This document shows positions 12,163 to 22,640 of a DNA stretch of 52,557 nt, one piece after another. Each line of letters begins with the position of its first letter. Position 1 is the first letter of the stretch. The stretch spans positions 225,857 through 278,413 of the forward strand of contig MNCI01023415.1 of the NCBI GenBank assembly GCA_015680685.1, in the 5' to 3' direction. The notes beneath the pieces are model-generated. The model was not told the DNA's origin. It was given only the letters and a program-made list of their open reading frames with translations, and did no database searches. The translations under genes were made by a program, and so were the position numbers. This DNA is from Gnetum montanum. Taxonomy: Eukaryota > Streptophyta > Gnetopsida > Gnetales > Gnetaceae.

Positions 12163-12977
12163 TGATGAAGTGTTAATATGGTAGCTATGTTAACAAAGTC
12201 CTATCAGTGCATCCCTATTGATACATTGTAGGATTCATTCACACATGTGCATCGGTGCTAATCTACCTATTATCTATATAAGTACATACACCAGCCACAT
12301 TTATGACATTATTTAGTCAATCCTTTAGCCAAAATCTTATAGTTTCTTTGTATAGAATTTAGAAATTTTTTTGCTTTGTGAGTTTGTAATGTGGATTGAA
12401 TTGATTATATGGAATTTTATTTGAGTGAAATATGTACCTTAACATAGTTGCACAAATGGAAATAAAATCAAGATTTCTTCTATCCATTGTAGCACTTGGA
12501 TTAGTTGAAGTTTATTTTCCAATATTTTACTTTAAATACAATTTACTTTTTTCTTCTCAAGGATTTAAAATTTAGTTCTTAAGTAACATGAGTATGGCCA
12601 CTTTGAGCATAATATACTAATGCTTAGTAATCCTAGTAGTAAACACCTTGTAACTTAGTAGTGTTAGTATATGTTTAGGATGTGTACAGAAAGTGGGAAT
12701 GGATGCTCTACATTTAAGATAGTTTAGTTAATTTGTTCTACAGAAAAATAAAATAATAAAAAATTATAAAAATAAATATCTTACAACCCAATCATAGTTA
12801 GCCATATGAACAGATTAACATAAGCATCGACTAGGAAGACAATGACTAGTGATAACATCTTTTACTATCTAAAGATATAGGCCACTTAGGTAAACAAAGT
12901 CCATGGATTTTGACTAGATTATGTGTACATGCTAGTGATTCATATGGTTGGACATAGGGAATGACCATTGCTCATCA
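12163..12977 (+). repeat. LTR of element A (3' LTR)
   Basis: This 815-bp LTR starts TGATGAAGTG and ends GCTCATCA, the same ends as the LTRs of B, D and E. Shared internal landmarks include ccactttgagcat, cttagtaatcc(t/c)agtagt, aggatgtgta-agaaagtgggaa and, near the 3' end, gattcatatggttg. A TATATAAG box is at 12275-12282. The stretch before the TATA box differs from B and lacks the GATATC words, so it is a different subfamily. Bases after the LTR are atata; no matching 5-bp repeat could be tied to a 5' LTR because none is in view. Confidence 0.8.
12275..12282 (+). promoter_or_regulatory. TATA box of the element A LTR
   Basis: TATATAAG lies 112 bp into the LTR, at the same relative place as the TATAAATAA box of the sister LTRs. 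It is the likely core promoter of the element. Confidence 0.5.
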
Positions 12978-13661
12978 ATATAGCTGATGAAAAATATCTT
13001 CATAGCTAAATAAATTCTCTTTGAATAATTTTTAAGATTACATTGCTTCTTATATCTTTTAGTCATTTTCTTTAAATGCCCAACATTGAATTTGTTAGAA
13101 GCCAAATTTCGTAGTGAGAACTTTATGCTTGTAGTCATATCTTAAAGGGCTCACCTACATCTTTCTTCCTACCTTTAGAGTTGCCAAATAAGGAGCTTCA
13201 AGTCTTTAATGTTTTTGGGTCTATCCTATAATTCCTATTACTAACAATATCATGTATCTTTGCATGAAGAAAGATAGCTCTATTACATTTATTTGTCATC
13301 TTTTTAATTATTTGCTAATCAATTCTTGAAGAAGGAACTTCCAAGATAAATTTGAACAAAGTAGTATAAACACAATTCATAAAATTTCAAGAGCTTGAGA
13401 ATCAAAATAGCTTATCTGATAAATGATTGGAAAGAAGTCATAACACAAATCTTCTAGCTAAGCACTACATTATGAACTATAATTTACAAAAATGGACATT
13501 GTACATTCTAGCTTGGATATATCACTAGAAGAAATCAGTTATAAATGAGCCTAAACTTAGTAATGTTCCTTATTCATGAATATTTGACAAGTTTTGTTGC
13601 AATATATCATTCATGTATTAGATTGGAAAGGAATTTTGTTATTTTTTAAAACTAACAAAGC
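12978..13661. other. Anonymous A+T-rich flank
   Basis: The sequence follows the 3' LTR of element A. The minus-strand ORF at 12932-13138 starts here and runs into the LTR, so it is not a gene. I see nothing else. Confidence 0.4.
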
Positions 13662-13997
13662 CTAAACATGATACACCCAAAGAGAATTAATCCCAAGTCT
13701 TATATAAAAAATAAGTTTTAAAACAAAAATTCTATAAAGGAACCTAAGCTCATTTTCTTTTATAATGATGTTTCTATATCCCCAAGCCTTGGAAAGCCAT
13801 TGTGGCATGAGCTTGAAAACCTTCCTAGTATCTTGATGTAACCAAAATCTTCCACTTAATACTTCTTCATTAATTTTTTGTGCTTCACCTTTGCTAATTC
13901 TATATAACTCATATGCCTGTCTAACATTGATATCAATATACCACATGATATTTCCTTGGAAACAAAGCTTATCTTTCTTATATATGGTTTCAGCCAC
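13662..13997 (-). CDS. Hypothetical 111-residue protein, fragment of unknown gene
   Basis: An open frame of 111 codons from an ATG at 13997 that runs to a stop at 13662. I do not recognise the family. The composition is more protein-like than the other short ORFs nearby: it has a Trp/Met-rich middle (GRFWLHQDTRKVFKLMPQWL), a Lys/Arg-rich segment with RNIIIKENELRFLYRIF, and a hydrophobic end. The same frame is open upstream of the ATG for about ten codons only, then stops appear, and no continuation is visible downstream. It is therefore either a fragment of an older coding region, perhaps from a transposon, or chance. No promoter or neighbour helps to decide. Confidence 0.25.
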   Translation of the reverse strand: MAETIYKKDKLCFQGNIMWYIDINVRQAYELYRISKGEAQKINEEVLSGRFWLHQDTRKVFKLMPQWLSKAWGYRNIIIKENELRFLYRIFVLKLIFYIRLGINSLWVYHV

Positions 13998-14862
13998 TAA
14001 TCAATTGATCACATTTCATATTTCATTCATGCTTGATTAGAAACCAAGCTTATAGAGGCCTGTTTTCTTATTGATTTGACTCTAATCTTTGATGGATTTG
14101 AGATCCATTAGTCTTAATTTTATAACAATTTGATTCTCCTTTTCAAATTTAAAGAACTCTTCTTCATCTTACTCCAATTCCAAATGCTCAATATCTATCC
14201 ATTATTGAAGCTAACAAATATTAATTTTGAAAGGCTTCAATTAGTTGAAAAAATAAAAGTATCAACATCTTTGAACTTTTGAGAAGTGTTCCTTTCTTTG
14301 TAAGACATTTTGAAAGCTTATGATTTATGAGGAAGCTTAAGTTGTGAATTCAATATGCTTATAGCTTTGAGAATTTAATCTTAGCTCTGTAAATTATCTT
14401 CCACTTAATAACTTTGCATTGTAACTTTTGTTTGTAATTCAAAGCTTAGTGTAGCTTTAAGGGTTGAAAGCTATTTTGGAAAGAGGCTTTGATTTTAATT
14501 CACTTTATTTAAGCTAGATTATTGGAACTAGTAAATAACATCTATTTTAAATCTTTACTCCTCTTTTAATTTGATAAGATACCTTCTTAAAGCTGAAGAG
14601 ATTCTAGATTCAAGTTATAGTATAACGAGCTTGTTGATTAGTCCTTGTTACACAAGTGTTTTATAAAGCTTCTTCATAGAACTAATTTCTAACTTATCTC
14701 TAGAGTCATTTTTAATATTTAAATATTACTAAGCTAAGATTTCAATTGATTTTCAATCATCTCTTAATTTTATAATCTTTAGAATACATTTATACTATTT
14801 AGCTTCTTTTTGAATTTAAAGACTCATTTTATACTAAGGCTTGAAGATTTTTTTGATGTCCA

Positions 14863-14908
14863 TATCTACTTGTATTAATCCTTATTAACCTACTAAGAAT
14901 GATATTCC
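14863..14908 (+). repeat. Left arm of 46-bp exact inverted repeat
   Basis: The 46 bases from tatctacttg to gatattcc are the exact reverse complement of 15540-15585. The other arm is enclosed by single N bases, which suggests that the repeat was created during assembly. Confidence 0.85.
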
Positions 14909-15539
14909 AATGTGTCATCATGAGTTATGAGTAGAATCATTTACTTGATTTCTTGTAGAGCTAGTTTTTGGTTCTATGAACTGTGATAATAAGGTAGGGT
15001 TCATTTACAAAAGCAAGCATAGTAGATGGGTATGTAGTTGGTGAAAAAAGATGATGAATGACCCTAGATCAAATAGAAAATTCTTCAAAAAATAGGTCAA
15101 GACATATCATTGGACATTGCTAGAGCAATGTCTTGCCATGGCTAAGGAATCCTTCTTTATCGTTAGACATCACTGGATCTATAGGGATCAAAGTATTGGC
15201 AATCCTTCTATATTTTGTGATATTACTAGACATCCCTAGAGATAATGGAAATCAACCTCTTCTTTATCACTTAGTATCACTTGATCCATAAAAATTAATA
15301 TCTTTCATTCTTCATAGAAAAACATCATATCATGCCACATTTATTGGGTAATAGTAATTAATATCATTATAATATTTCGCTAGAAGTTATTAGACTGATA
15401 AATGCAATGATGAGCCTCATGTTTTATAAATTTTAATAGTGCTAGAAATTACCAGTGGTGATAAAAATCCATAAGTTATATTTTTCTTGAAAAAATGCCT
15501 ACAAACTAGCTTGACTCATGACAAACTTATATTAATTTN

Positions 15540-15585
15540 GGAATATCATTCTTAGTAGGTTAATAAGGATTAATACAAGTAGATA
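15540..15585 (-). repeat. N-bounded patch, inverted copy of 14863-14908
   Basis: This 46-bp stretch lies between an N at 15539 and an N at 15586 and is identical to the reverse complement of 14863-14908. No difference was found across the whole patch, although the surrounding DNA is old and diverged. An assembly or gap-filling artefact is the simplest reading. Confidence 0.8.
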
Positions 15586-16639
15586 NTAGATTTGAAGACT
15601 TCTATACATAAATTGATCATATATGGCTTCATAAAAATTTGTAGGCAACATGACATTGAATTAACCATTGCATGAACATGAAACATGAATGAAATTTTCT
15701 AGATCTATATTGCATATCTTTAAATGAATAGTGGCTTATACATTCTTGACATTGAAGGTCAAATTAAAACATTAATTCATCAACAACATAGGGCTTAATC
15801 ATGATCTTAGATGCCCTTCATTCTAAAATAGAAATTCTAATGTAAATTACCTCATCAATGCTACAAAAAACCTTCACAAATTGAGATCTACTAGGTGGAG
15901 GAAAAAGCACAAAGAAAGTTCATGATTTAAATGGTTCTTAAGCCTACATGCTTTTCATCAAATACTTTCTTCAAAAAATTTTATGAAAATAATTGAGGTA
16001 ATAACATGAAACATAATGGCATGAAATAAAACTAAATTTAGCATATCATTGGATGTAAGTGAGGATCTTTTTCATATTCAATCACTTGTGAGAAATTTTG
16101 TGAGAAAGGATTTTTGAAAATTTATGATTAAACTTGTGAGAATGTGAGAATTTTTAGAATAATTTATGAAAATTGGGGCTTGCATAATTCATGATGGAGG
16201 AGCTTATTTGTAAGATATTTGGCTATAAAAATGTGAGAAAATTTGGGTACCTAAACTAAAAAAAGTGATAGCCACTCAAATGGATAAACAATGGAACAAG
16301 AGAGAAGAAAGAAAAGCTTCACTTCATTTATCTTGCAAATTTCATTACTCCATTCTTTTTTCACAATGAGGCTCATGGCCTTCTTTTATAGCTTGAGGAG
16401 TAGAGAGGTCTTGCAACTCCTCTTCATATAGGATAAACTTGTCTTCTATTTTCTATTATAAAATAATATTTTCTAAGGTTTTCTACGTAATGTTCTTCAT
16501 TTTTTAACCTTCTTTAAATATATAAAACTACTAACATAAACTAAACTTAACATGAAAGAAAACAAAGATAAAGTTTGGGCATTTTCCAAAAATCATGACA
16601 TCATTCATTTTTCTAGATCTTTTGTCTTACTTTGCATTT

Positions 16640-17860
16640 TTATTGTGCTAATATGGCTCATAAAATAAAATGAGAATCTAACTCTAGAACCATTTTTTAG
16701 TTCTACTAGCACTGTGTTGATATGTAGATCTTCTTGAGCTTATTTATAGAATCAAGTTTGGGCTCTTCTTTAGAATCAAATCCTAATTTATAAGCTTTTG
16801 AATTCTCATGGGCTTGGGTTCTATGAAGTTTGACTATTCTTTGTAGATCCAATTTGGAGCTTTTTTTTAGAACCAGTTTTTGGTTCTTGAAACTTTATGA
16901 TTTGCTTATGTGGCACTTAAAAAATTATTATAAGATCAATTTAGGTTAAAATATTTTTGTTTTCCTTAAAATTTTCTTGATCCCAATTTTCTTAACTAGA
17001 TTAAAAATATAATTTAGCACATCCACAAACTTGGTAAGTCTACTAATTCTAAGTAACTCTATTATGGGCCTTAGACTTTGTAAAGCAAAATTTGAGCTTG
17101 TTAGTAGAACCTTATTTTTGAATTCTATGAGTTTTTTTTTGTTCTATAACTTGATGTGGTTCATAGAAAAAGATCTATGCTTCTTTGTGGAGCCATTTTT
17201 TGGCTTTACAAGCCACTTTCATTCATCAAGTCTATGTGATAGGTAATGAGCTTTACTCATAGAATCAAATTAGTGCCTTTCTTCTAGAATTTAATTTTGA
17301 TTCTATGCGTTCTTAAGAAATGCACCTTATGATGATGTAAATGAGTGCTTTTAATTTTTCATAGGACCAATATTTAGCCTTTTTTTTTAGAACCAATTCT
17401 TAATTCTACACACTTATATAAATGCTAACTCATAACTAGGTGACGTGGTAGTACCAAAATAAACTAGTTTATAAAACAAATTTTTGGTTCTACGAGCTTT
17501 CTTACTATTATGTACAAAAGTTAATTCCTTACTTTAGCCTTTAATAGAACCATGCTATATTTTTCTTTAAAAGTATTTTTTTATTCCACAATTGCTTTCT
17601 TATTGAGTTGACATGAAGCTTTTCTTATATAATCAAATTTTCATTCTACAAGCTCTTTCCTATTGATGTGTAGAGTAATTTCAATACTTAGAGAATTGAT
17701 ATTAGATAACTTATTTAAAATCGAATATTGGTTTTATGAGCTTTCTCCAAGTAGCCCATTGTTGATGTGGTAACTATACTCTTTGTAAAATCAAAATTGT
17801 TAGAACTAGATTTTGATTCTATGAACCAATTCTAAATGGCTTGAATGGATGAGGTCCTTA
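16640..17860. repeat. Array of degenerate palindromic AGAACC/GGTTCT repeats
   Basis: About a dozen loosely spaced units share a core of agaaccaa, a T-rich spacer and ttggttcta, often followed by gagctttc or aagctt and by ttgatgtg. Examples start near 16687, 16870, 17389, 17478, 17731 and 17808. The core is a short inverted repeat, so each unit could form a small hairpin. Spacing is irregular, roughly 70-120 bp. Similar pieces occur at 1020-1090 and 14955-14980. The ORF at 17031-17246 lies inside this array and is not conserved between units. Confidence 0.5.
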
Positions 17861-19140
17861 TGTCAATCTTGTCCTTATTTGGATTAAAGACCTTGATATT
17901 TCACAAAGATTATTTAGAATTAATCAAATCTTTTGTATTAAATATAAATCTTTAATCATAATCATGGTTAAGACTTGATCTCTAGAATTATGTTTGACTC
18001 AAATGTGCATCCTTCTTAATGTAATTATGAATAATCATGAAATTCTTGAAATGGTTATCATTACAAGATCTATTTTTACTTATGGCTATTAATACCACTC
18101 ATTTGCATTTGTTAATTATCATGTATCTATAATTAGAAAAACTTAATCTTTAACATTTTTAGGATCTCACAATTGGTACCAAATTATTCTTTTAAACTTT
18201 AATAGTTATGTGCTTCCTTTTGTAACAAACTCATTTTCTGCTCAAACAATTTTCTTTTAAACCTTTCATTAGACACAACTATTCCATTCAATGGTGGAAT
18301 TATAACAACTATTCTTTTCCCATACAAAAGAGAAATCTCTAAAAGCATTTATTTCTAACTTATAATTCTTAGGAATAATTGAAATATTTTTTTGGAAAAA
18401 ACCTCTACTAGCTTAAGGCTATGTAGAGATGAAAAAACCTGATTCTAATAAAAACTAAATTGTGAAAGAAAAATAAATTTAACCTAGTGTGATTGGCTGA
18501 TAATGAATAGTAATCAAAATTTTTCTTAGAACTTTATGTTTTGTAGCTTCATCATATTCAATTTCTTTGACTACTTAAGCTAGTGCTCTAGTTCATGGCT
18601 CTTTATTTCTAGTTGATGCTTCTTGAACTAGAACTTTTGGATAACATCTTCTTTGGAATCTTCCTCATTTTCTTACTAACTCTCAAAACCATTAGGCCTT
18701 TCTTTATAATTTTTGAGTTGAGAAACTAGAACATTTTCATAATTAAAATTATGATTTGAACTTTCTTCTTCTTTAGGCTCTCCTTCTAATAATACATTTG
18801 AACATTTAGAAACTTGAATCCACTCATAAATATGAATTGATCATCCATTGGTAAGCATTGTGAATTTGTTAGCAAGCCAAGTCATGAAGGGACAATTGTA
18901 AGATGCCTCATATGTGATAGTCCTATAATATATCTTTGGACATGTTTAGAACAACATCTAGAAAGATAAGGGATAAAACATCTGGCTTTTATCTTGGTCT
19001 TTCCTAAGCCACCAAACAAACTTCTTCTTATCATAGATCTTACCTTGTTTACCATGACTCTTGTTGTTTTATTGATAAATTATATTTATAGTCTACTTTT
19101 AGCTCATCACCTACTTTCTTAAAAAATAGTTATGATACAC
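17861..19140. other. Stretch without recognised gene; weak coding-like pieces on the minus strand
   Basis: Between about 18540 and 18860 the minus strand gives a Glu/Ser/Lys-rich reading with only a few stops, reminiscent of a decayed disordered or coiled-coil segment; I cannot name it. It lies beyond the integrase end of element H and may be its 3' region. The rest shows nothing. Confidence 0.3.
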
Positions 19141-19199
19141 CATATACATATTTACATTTCTTGTTCTTCTTCACTAAGTTATTTTCAAGTGGGTGGCTG

Positions 19200-19326
19200 C
19201 CTAAAGTAATGTTTTAGATGAATGATGTTAAAATGATAGCTTAATACTTCTCCATCTAAAGTAGCTAATTTGAAGGTGTTAGCCAACTATTATTTAACTA
19301 TAAATAGTTTAGTCCACCTAACCAAG
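19200..19326 (-). pseudogene. Element H integrase C-terminal fragment, separated by insertion of B
   Basis: Read on the minus strand from 19325, this gives RWTKLFIVK, two stops, then LANTFKLATLDGEVLSYHF and HLKHYF. This is the pattern of the C-terminal beta-barrel of Tat/Athila-type integrases, where a typical ending is a Leu-Asp-Gly turn followed by Asn-Gly-x-x-Leu-Lys. The N-terminal continuation, ending in GDLVLLWKINKKRLP, lies at 29012-29080, directly beyond the far end of element B. The two fragments join across the CCAAG target site with a one-base frame change. The fragment thus proves the nesting and has no function. Confidence 0.8.
19322..19326. repeat. Target site duplication of element B, left copy
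   Basis: CCAAG directly precedes the 5' LTR start at 19327 and is repeated directly after the 3' LTR end at 29007-29011. Ty3/gypsy integrases make 5-bp duplications. Confidence 0.9.
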
Positions 19327-19337
19327 TGATGAGCCAT

Positions 19338-19385
19338 GATATCAGGGCCGTGAGATTAGGTCCACGATATCAGGTCTACGATATC
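19338..19385 (+). promoter_or_regulatory. GATATC repeat cluster in the U3 region of B
   Basis: Three GATATC palindromes (19338-19343, 19366-19371, 19380-19385) occur within 48 bp, in a repeated context like ccacgatatcaggtc. Variants (ttatcagac, ccaatatctgg) continue to about 19422, just before the TATA box. The 3' LTR and the LTRs of D and E carry the same words in the same place. Repeats at this place in LTRs often act as enhancers; that role here is inference. Confidence 0.5.
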
Positions 19386-19437
19386 AGATCTTGCCAAGCA
19401 TTATCAGACATCCAATATCTGGACCTATCTCATTGCC

Positions 19438-19446
19438 TATAAATAA
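19438..19446 (+). promoter_or_regulatory. TATA box of element B 5' LTR
   Basis: TATAAATAA lies 112 bp from the LTR start and is followed by gaggcag. The same box with the same following bases is found at 28272-28280 and 42256-42264, and on the minus strand at 50906-50914. It marks the U3/R promoter. Confidence 0.7.
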
Positions 19447-19573
19447 GAGGCAGGCGCACTTGGTTTGGCAATTAGTTCTTAGTCCCTTACTCAAACTCTT
19501 GTGGGTTCTCCCTCTCAGAGTTAGAATTATTTCTAAGTGCCCATAGTAGAAGTCATAAAGCGAATGGATCTNT

Positions 19574-19676
19574 ACAAGAGTTTGGGTAAGGGACTAAGAA
19601 CTAATTGCCAAACCAANNNNNNNNNNNNNNNNNNNNNNNNNNNNNNNNNNNNNNNNNNNNNNNNNNNNNNNNNNNN
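19574..19676. other. Inverted patch and 60-base assembly gap inside the LTR
   Basis: Bases 19574-19616 are the reverse complement of 19460-19502 with one mismatch. They are preceded by an N at 19572 and followed by 60 N (19617-19676). The normal LTR sequence (compare 28403-28750) is absent. This is an assembly fault, not biology, in my reading. Confidence 0.85.
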
Positions 19677-19934
19677 TAAATTAGTTATTCAATTAGTTCA
19701 CTTCTTCCCTCTTTAGCACCAGGCCATAAAACATAAAAAGCATAAAAATCATATACCTCAAGTTTACTTAACCATACAATCGTGTCATATGAGTTAGCTT
19801 GGGAAGACAAAAATTGCCTAAGTCATCCTTGTTCTATGAAGGTGCATAAGCACTTAGTCCTCGGAGTTCGATTGGATCATGTGTAACACTTGTATTAGTA
19901 TGGTTGAGCGTAGGGGCACCTCACCGCTCATCAT

Positions 19935-19952
19935 TGGTACCGTTGCTGGGGA
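19935..19952 (+). other. Primer-binding site of element B (tRNA-Asp type)
   Basis: tggtaccgttgctgggga starts one base after the LTR. It differs by two transitions from TGGCGCCGTTGCCGGGGA, the complement of the 3' end of plant tRNA-Asp, which primes Athila-type elements. Confidence 0.8.
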
Positions 19953-20077
19953 CTTTGTTGTTTGTGCGCTACTAGAACTTAGGAATCTTCCCATCATTGG
20001 AATGAACCCTTAGGGTTGATTATCTTAAAATTATTAGAAAAGAGAAGAGAAAAGTGTCGCACACTGAAGAATTAATC
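19953..20077 (+). other. Leader of element B
   Basis: Untranslated leader between primer-binding site and gag. It contains the conserved words cccttagggtt and aaagagaag, which are also found before gag in D and E. Confidence 0.5.
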
Positions 20078-22640
20078 ATGTCTCCTTTTTCTTACGAGAG
20101 TGTTTTACCACCTAGGTCTAACATAATGAACAATTGGAGGTGTAGTACACATGATGACCCACCAGTACCCCAACAGTTTCATGTGGTATACGTTCATCCC
20201 AATGAGTATATACCAAACTTTACCTTTATCCTCCACTAGGATGAACAATTACATTGGCATGATTTAAAAGGTAGCATAGTGTTACCTCCTATTCATTCAG
20301 TCCCAAGCATGCTTCTTCATGCTCTCACATGAATTGGTATGTAGCACTTACAGGCAGAGTACATTGTGCATGAACATGACTTGAGAGAGTATAGACCCAC
20401 GGAGGCACAGCGTCAAAGGGACTTACAATAGGAAAGACATCATAAATCTATGAAGAGAAAGTGATCTCAAGATGTCTCGTATGGCCTAAGCGAAAATGAG
20501 GGTGGTGAACCTGCCTCAGGAGGTCTTCCACAAAATGATGTTCTTCCTGTTGACTTTGGTCAAGGGGTTTTGTATTAGAATCTTCACTCAACTATGCATA
20601 ACCCAGATTCTAGTATCGACGGACATAAAGGATTTGAAAAAAGAACATGAACACATGACAAAGATGGACATTCCGGTTGTAACTGTGATTGAGGTTGTGA
20701 CCATTGAAGAGAAGGTAGCAGGCACCATCATGGTGATGGTCCTTCTTCCTCTTCACCTTCATCCCCTCCTCCCTACTATTTTAGGATTAGAACACAATCA
20801 TAGAGGGAAAGACCCTGAGGATAATGGTAGGAAAAATAGGAATAATAGATAAAATAGTCAAGAAAGGGGACAAGGGCATTCTAAAGAAACACACCGCGAA
20901 AGGAGGGAGAGTAGGGAATAGCATAGGAATCATAGATGTCATAGACAACACGACCATAATGAACCCCTACTCACTACCCGAAGTATGCAAGATATAACTA
21001 AGGCTGTTATAATCCCAACAAGGCACCAAAAATATAGCAGGGTCAAAATATTGGACATGAATAATATCCCACGATTTGAAGGGGGTTACAATGTTGATCC
21101 TCAAAATCATTTGCAAGCATTTCATGATGCATGTGCCTTGTAAAACATAGAAAACGAGTGGTAAAATGTCAAGTTTTTCCCATGGACACTGATCAAGGAA
21201 GTGAAAAGCTGGCACTAGTCCTTAGAATCAAAATCCATTTGCCAATGGAGTACCATGTTTGAACTATTCAATGATAAGTATCAAACATACTCCCAAGTGT
21301 CCAACCTGCGAAAGCAAATCCAAGGATGGAAACAAGGAGGACATGAACCCTTGGATGTTGCTATGGTTCAATATTATGCATTATTACATCATTTCCCTAG
21401 GCATGGTTACTTGCAGAGGGAACAACTACTCCATATTGTAGATGGACGAAGCATGAAGAACCCTTGGGACTTATGCCAAAGGAAGATTATTCAAGCTTAG
21501 AGCCCATCATATACAAAGATTATTGGAGTAAGTTGCCAAGGAGGAAGGAGAGTTAAGGAAAAGAGAGAGTGTGAAGGAATATAATAGAGATCCTTTCATC
21601 CGAAAGAAGGGAGTTAGATTTTGCAAAGATGAAGAAGAATCATCACTTGAAGAGATGGTGAATAGGAAAACCTTGTCCATTCAAAAACTTGCATCAGAAG
21701 TATCATCAAAGATGGACCAAATGTGAAACTCCCTAGATAATAAATTTCAAATTGTTCTCAAAATAGTAGAGGAGTCTAAGGAACCAAGTAGTGATCGAGA
21801 AAGGAGAAAAAAAAAAGAAATTGAATACACATGTAACAAAGGTAAGGGCAAAGTTGCCATCATTGAAGAGGTTGTAGATTTAGATACAGACAATGATGGT
21901 GAATGTGAAATATGTCAATATGACCATCCTAATGGATGTTGCCCAGTAATCTCACATCTTCAGGAGTCTAGGGTGTATGCACTAGACCCACGATTAAACA
22001 GACGGCAAACACCCAAAGGTTACTTGATCCTCAAGGTAGCCCAAGATAGTTCCACCAATCCTTGATGTATTATCCAAGTGGAACTCCACCACAACCAAAT
22101 GAATAGTATCAATAGTAGTAACATCCACAATCATGGGTAATGCCACCACCATGTCAACAGTACCTTTACTGTCAACCTGACCCATATGGCTACTATGTGC
22201 AACATCCAATCTTTCCACGTGACTCTACTAGTCACGTTACTCCTTAGTCTCACTACCAAATTCACGAGTACTATAGAACTCCTTCTCCTAGAGGAGAGGT
22301 TTTACAAACATACTATCCTTCTTATCTGATTGCACCTCTTCCACCCTTACCTCCATTACCACCTGCTCTAGCTATGCAGGGTGAGCTCCCTACCCAACCA
22401 CAGCAATGTAATGCTACAAGGGCTATCAACCCTCAACCTACTATTGGTTCAGATAACCACATAAAAAAGATACCTTTCTTTAGAACCAACAGTTCAACTA
22501 AGTCCTTGCAACCACAAGCAGCAAATTCTCCAAATGCCTTACCACCATTCGAATCTTCAGAGCTTCCTTCAAATCAAAGACCATCCTTAATGCACATGGT
22601 CATGTTGACTCATGCAATTACTAATTGGATTAAAGCTGGC
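20078..22640 (+). pseudogene. Element B gag (capsid/nucleocapsid) pseudogene
   Basis: Gag forms the particle that packages element RNA. The ATG at 20078 is chosen because the reading after it (PPRSN, then DDPPVPQQFHVVYVHPNEY) matches gag of D and E, whose starts lie at the same distance from the LTR. An N-terminal domain runs to about 20470, then an acidic/His-rich linker, then the capsid domain with NIPRFEGGYNVDPQNHLQAF at about 21058-21120 and LFNDKYQTYSQVSNLRKQIQ at 21259-21320. A zinc knuckle of CX2CX3HX3C type (CEICQYDHPNGC) is at 21904-21939, followed by a Pro/Gln-rich linker to 22640. Stops are frequent but the main frame is kept for long stretches. Confidence 0.8.

Larger units (their letters stand above)
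2890..12977 (+). mobile_element. Element A: 5'-truncated Athila-like Ty3/gypsy retrotransposon
   Basis: The order along the plus strand is gag tail, protease, RT, RNase H, integrase, 3' untranslated region and a 3' LTR (12163-12977). A separate decayed ORF lies between the untranslated region and the LTR. The pol proteins match those of elements B, C and D in the same window, and RNase H plus integrase features (LQEF, HLS, YHPQAN) fit the Athila/Tat branch. Stops and frameshifts interrupt every domain, so the copy is dead. No 5' LTR was found. The bases just before the 3' LTR resemble those before the 3' LTR of B, which supports treating A and this LTR as one element. An insertion between 8451 and about 11650 is the alternative. 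Confidence 0.65.
13998..16600. other. Intergenic A+T-rich stretch without recognised genes
   Basis: No coding family, LTR boundary or RNA gene was recognised. Short repeats of catcnctag and attagacatc type occur at 15110-15260. Single N bases at 15539 and 15586 enclose a 46-bp patch that is an inverted copy of 14863-14908 (see separate entry). Confidence 0.4.
19327..19933 (+). repeat. 5' LTR of element B, internally damaged
   Basis: The LTR starts TGATGAGCC and ends CGCTCATCA. It measures 607 bases against 831 for the 3' LTR. The missing part corresponds to about 28405-28745 of the 3' LTR and is replaced by a 43-bp inverted patch (19574-19616) and 60 N. Outside this patch the two LTRs align throughout. 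Confidence 0.85.

Noticed and set aside
18160-18200. Possible LTR end plus tRNA-Met-like primer-binding site (tctcacaattggtaccaaat)
   Set aside because: Only part of the site matches and no LTR start, partner LTR or coding region supports it.
20496-20852. 118-codon ORF within element B gag
   Set aside because: Most of it is a shifted frame over the gag linker; sister copies D and E read a His/Asp/Arg-rich protein in the proper frame.
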